A stretch of 8,210 nucleotides of DNA. Origin: an uncultured Anaerococcus sp. Lineage in GTDB: Bacteria > Bacillota_A > Clostridia > Tissierellales > Peptoniphilaceae. This document shows, one piece after another, positions 6,879-8,210 of this stretch (positions within the stretch are counted from its first letter, which is position 1; each line of letters begins with the position of its first letter). Both the position numbers and the translations under genes were made by a program. The notes beneath the pieces are model-generated. The model had not been told where the DNA came from. It did not search any database and worked only from the letters and a program-made list of their open reading frames with translations. Location: positions 1 to 8,210 of the forward strand of contig CAMEGY010000036.1 of the NCBI GenBank assembly GCA_945916625.1. Reading direction: 5' to 3'.

Positions 6879-7801
6879 TGTATGGTGGATTTTTCACCGA
6901 TGTGGGAAACATCAAAGTCGGTCATGCAAGTGATTTAGAAGGCGGGACAGGACTTACAATAATCTTGCCAGAACCAGGAAATACAGCAGGTGTAGATGTC
7001 AGAGGAGGGGCTCCAGGAAGTCGTGAGACAGACCTACTTAATCCCTTAAACCAAGTCTCAGAAGTATCTGCAATAATCTTATCAGGAGGCTCTGCCTATG
7101 GGTTAGAAGTGGGGAGCCACTTGATGAAAATCCTCGAAAAAGAGGGGATAGGATTTGATGTGGGGGTTGGAATAGTACCAATAATTTCTCAGGCAGTTTT
7201 ATTTGATCTAGCCTATAAAAACCCAAAGGCAAGGCCAGATGAACTTATGACCCAAAAGGCCTTTGAATCTGCGACTTATACTGATAAAAATATGGGCATC
7301 GTGGGAGCTGGCACAGGGGCAACTGTAGCTAAGGCTTTAGGTCCAGAATCTATAATGAAGTCAGGCCTAGGCCAGGCATCAATTAAAAAAGGAGATCTTG
7401 TTGTATCTGCAATAGTTGGCCTAAATGCCTTTGGAGATATTTTTGACTATCATAAAGGCAAACAAATTGCAGGTCCAATAAAGGATGGGAAAATGCTAAG
7501 GACTATGGATTATATTGATAAAATCCTAGGGTCTTTTGCCGATATAAAGCCATCTAATACCACAATTGGAGCTGTTGCGACAAATGCTACTTTCAATAAA
7601 ACAGAGCTTACAAAAATCGCCGGCATGTGCCATGACGGCTACGCCAGGTCCATAAATCCAGTCCATACTATGTTTGACGGAGATACAATTTTCTCCCTAT
7701 CCACAAACAAGATAAAGGCTGATGTAAACCTAGTAGGAGCACTCGCAGCAGAGGTCATGTCCATGGCCATTGCCAATGCAATCTACACAAGTAGGAAATA
7801 A
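6878..7801 (+). CDS. P1 family peptidase (S58, DmpA/NylC-like self-processing hydrolase)
   Basis: The 307-residue protein belongs to the DmpA/NylC group of N-terminal nucleophile-type hydrolases, whose members act as aminopeptidases or amidases on small peptides, beta-amino acid or amide substrates. Family features are NIKVGHASD (11-19), the GTGLTIIL strand (24-30), VDVRGGAPGSRETDLL (39-54), LSGGSAYGLEV (69-78), GIVGAGTGATV (140-150) and the self-cleavage region PSNTTIGAVATNA (225-237). In relatives the precursor cuts itself before the nucleophile. Here Asn227-Thr228 is the expected cut, as in NylC, rather than Gly-Ser as in DmpA. This would give an alpha chain of about 227 and a beta chain of about 80 residues. 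No signal peptide is present, so it acts in the cytoplasm. It is the last gene of the cluster, overlaps the barrel gene by one base and ends at a terminator. The true substrate cannot be told from sequence. Confidence 0.93.
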   Translation: MYGGFFTDVGNIKVGHASDLEGGTGLTIILPEPGNTAGVDVRGGAPGSRETDLLNPLNQVSEVSAIILSGGSAYGLEVGSHLMKILEKEGIGFDVGVGIVPIISQAVLFDLAYKNPKARPDELMTQKAFESATYTDKNMGIVGAGTGATVAKALGPESIMKSGLGQASIKKGDLVVSAIVGLNAFGDIFDYHKGKQIAGPIKDGKMLRTMDYIDKILGSFADIKPSNTTIGAVATNATFNKTELTKIAGMCHDGYARSINPVHTMFDGDTIFSLSTNKIKADVNLVGALAAEVMSMAIANAIYTSRK

Positions 7802-7803
7802 TA

Positions 7804-7841
7804 AAACCCCTAGGCTGAATGATTTCAGCTAGGTTTTTTTT
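7804..7841 (+). terminator. Rho-independent terminator closing the rightward cluster
   Basis: CCTAG and CTGAA (7809-7813 and 7815-7819, one bulged G at 7814) pair with TTCAG and CTAGG (7824-7833) around a TGAT loop. Eight T residues follow, and flanking A residues can extend the stem. It lies directly after the peptidase stop. Confidence 0.93.
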
Positions 7842-7845
7842 CTTT

Positions 7846-8210
7846 TTAAAAGCTTATTTTATCCTCTATGCCTAGATTTTCTTTTTGTGTTTGCTTTAAA
7901 TTAAAATCAGCTTCTTTATCTTTAGACACTTTATCTTCTAGGTCAGACTTAGCGTTTTCTTATGCTTTTTTTGCCTCATCGATTTTATCTTGTGCTTCTT
8001 TTTCTTCTGATAGGGCCTTATCTAGAGCATCAGACTTTTCTTTTTTCTCTTCTTGGACCTTGTTTTCTATGCTTTCCTTAGCCTGGTTTTTCTTTTCTTC
8101 TTGGCTTTTTCTTCTAAATTTTCTTTGTTTTTGTCAAGGTCATCCTTGGCAATTTTGTAGTTTTCTTGAGCTTGTTCTAGGTTTCTGGTTTTTTATACGA
8201 AGATGTCTCT
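7846..8210 (-). pseudogene. Decayed remnant of a Lys/Glu-rich coiled-coil protein
   Basis: The minus strand reads as a strongly biased helical protein broken into frames. From the right edge, one frame gives ETSSYKKPET and then a stop. A second frame, from about 8192 to about 8105, gives NLEQAQENYKIAKDDLDKNK and continues to EEKAKKK. A third frame, from about 8110 down, begins SQEEKKNQAKESIENK, passes an in-frame TAA at 7960-7962, resumes with ENAKSDLEDKVSKDKEAD and ends at a TAA at 7846-7848. At least one frameshift, near 8095-8115, is clear; a second, near 8180, is likely. The composition (A, D, E, K, Q, with leucine spacing) resembles the long coiled-coil stalks of cell-surface proteins of Gram-positive anaerobes, but no anchor motif or start is seen. 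It converges on the peptidase gene and its stop lies next to that gene's terminator. Sequencing errors could mimic part of this decay, but three separate lesions make a true pseudogene more likely. Confidence 0.65.

Noticed and set aside
7038..7232. Minus-strand 64-codon frame within the peptidase gene
   Set aside because: It lies fully inside a confidently assigned gene and has no independent support.

Overview
The window looks like a chromosomal stretch from a low-GC, Gram-positive anaerobe of the Peptoniphilaceae type (Anaerococcus or a relative). This is an inference from the AT-rich composition, the heavy use of AGG for arginine, the strong AAGGAG/GGAGG ribosome binding sites, the U-tract terminators, and the presence of a CmpB-type membrane protein and a fused MacB-like ABC transporter. 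No rRNA, tRNA, CRISPR array or insertion sequence was seen.

Layout, left to right. (1) The last 23 codons of an unidentified acidic protein end at 74 and are followed by a clear terminator (104-127). (2) A five-helix membrane protein of the 'putative ABC transporter permease' (CmpB, PF06541) family lies at 189-986. It has no usable ATG at its true N-terminus: the frame and a near-perfect Shine-Dalgarno point to an ATT start codon, or to a one-base indel. A terminator follows at 998-1039. (3) A 907-residue fused ABC transporter (ATPase plus FtsX-type permease) is on the minus strand at 1155-3878. (4) A divergent intergenic region (3879-3985) carries a TATAAT-like box on each strand. (5) A co-directional plus-strand cluster runs from 3986 to 7801: a compact, degenerate GH13 (alpha-amylase-like) protein, UDP-glucose 6-dehydrogenase, a TIM-barrel-like protein of unknown function, and a P1-family (S58) self-processing peptidase. 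The last three genes are separated by 1 and -1 bases, and a strong terminator closes the cluster at 7804-7841. (6) The right end (7846-8210) is a decayed minus-strand remnant of a Lys/Glu-rich coiled-coil protein with an internal stop and at least one frameshift.

The plus-strand cluster is the most unusual part. Ugd makes UDP-glucuronate, normally for capsule or envelope glycans, but no glycosyltransferase or polymer gene is visible. It sits between an amylase relative with an eroded active site and a tightly coupled pair of an unassigned barrel protein and a self-cleaving hydrolase. Nothing here proves a new system. The best candidates for follow-up are the barrel/peptidase pair, the shrunken GH13 protein and the ATT start.
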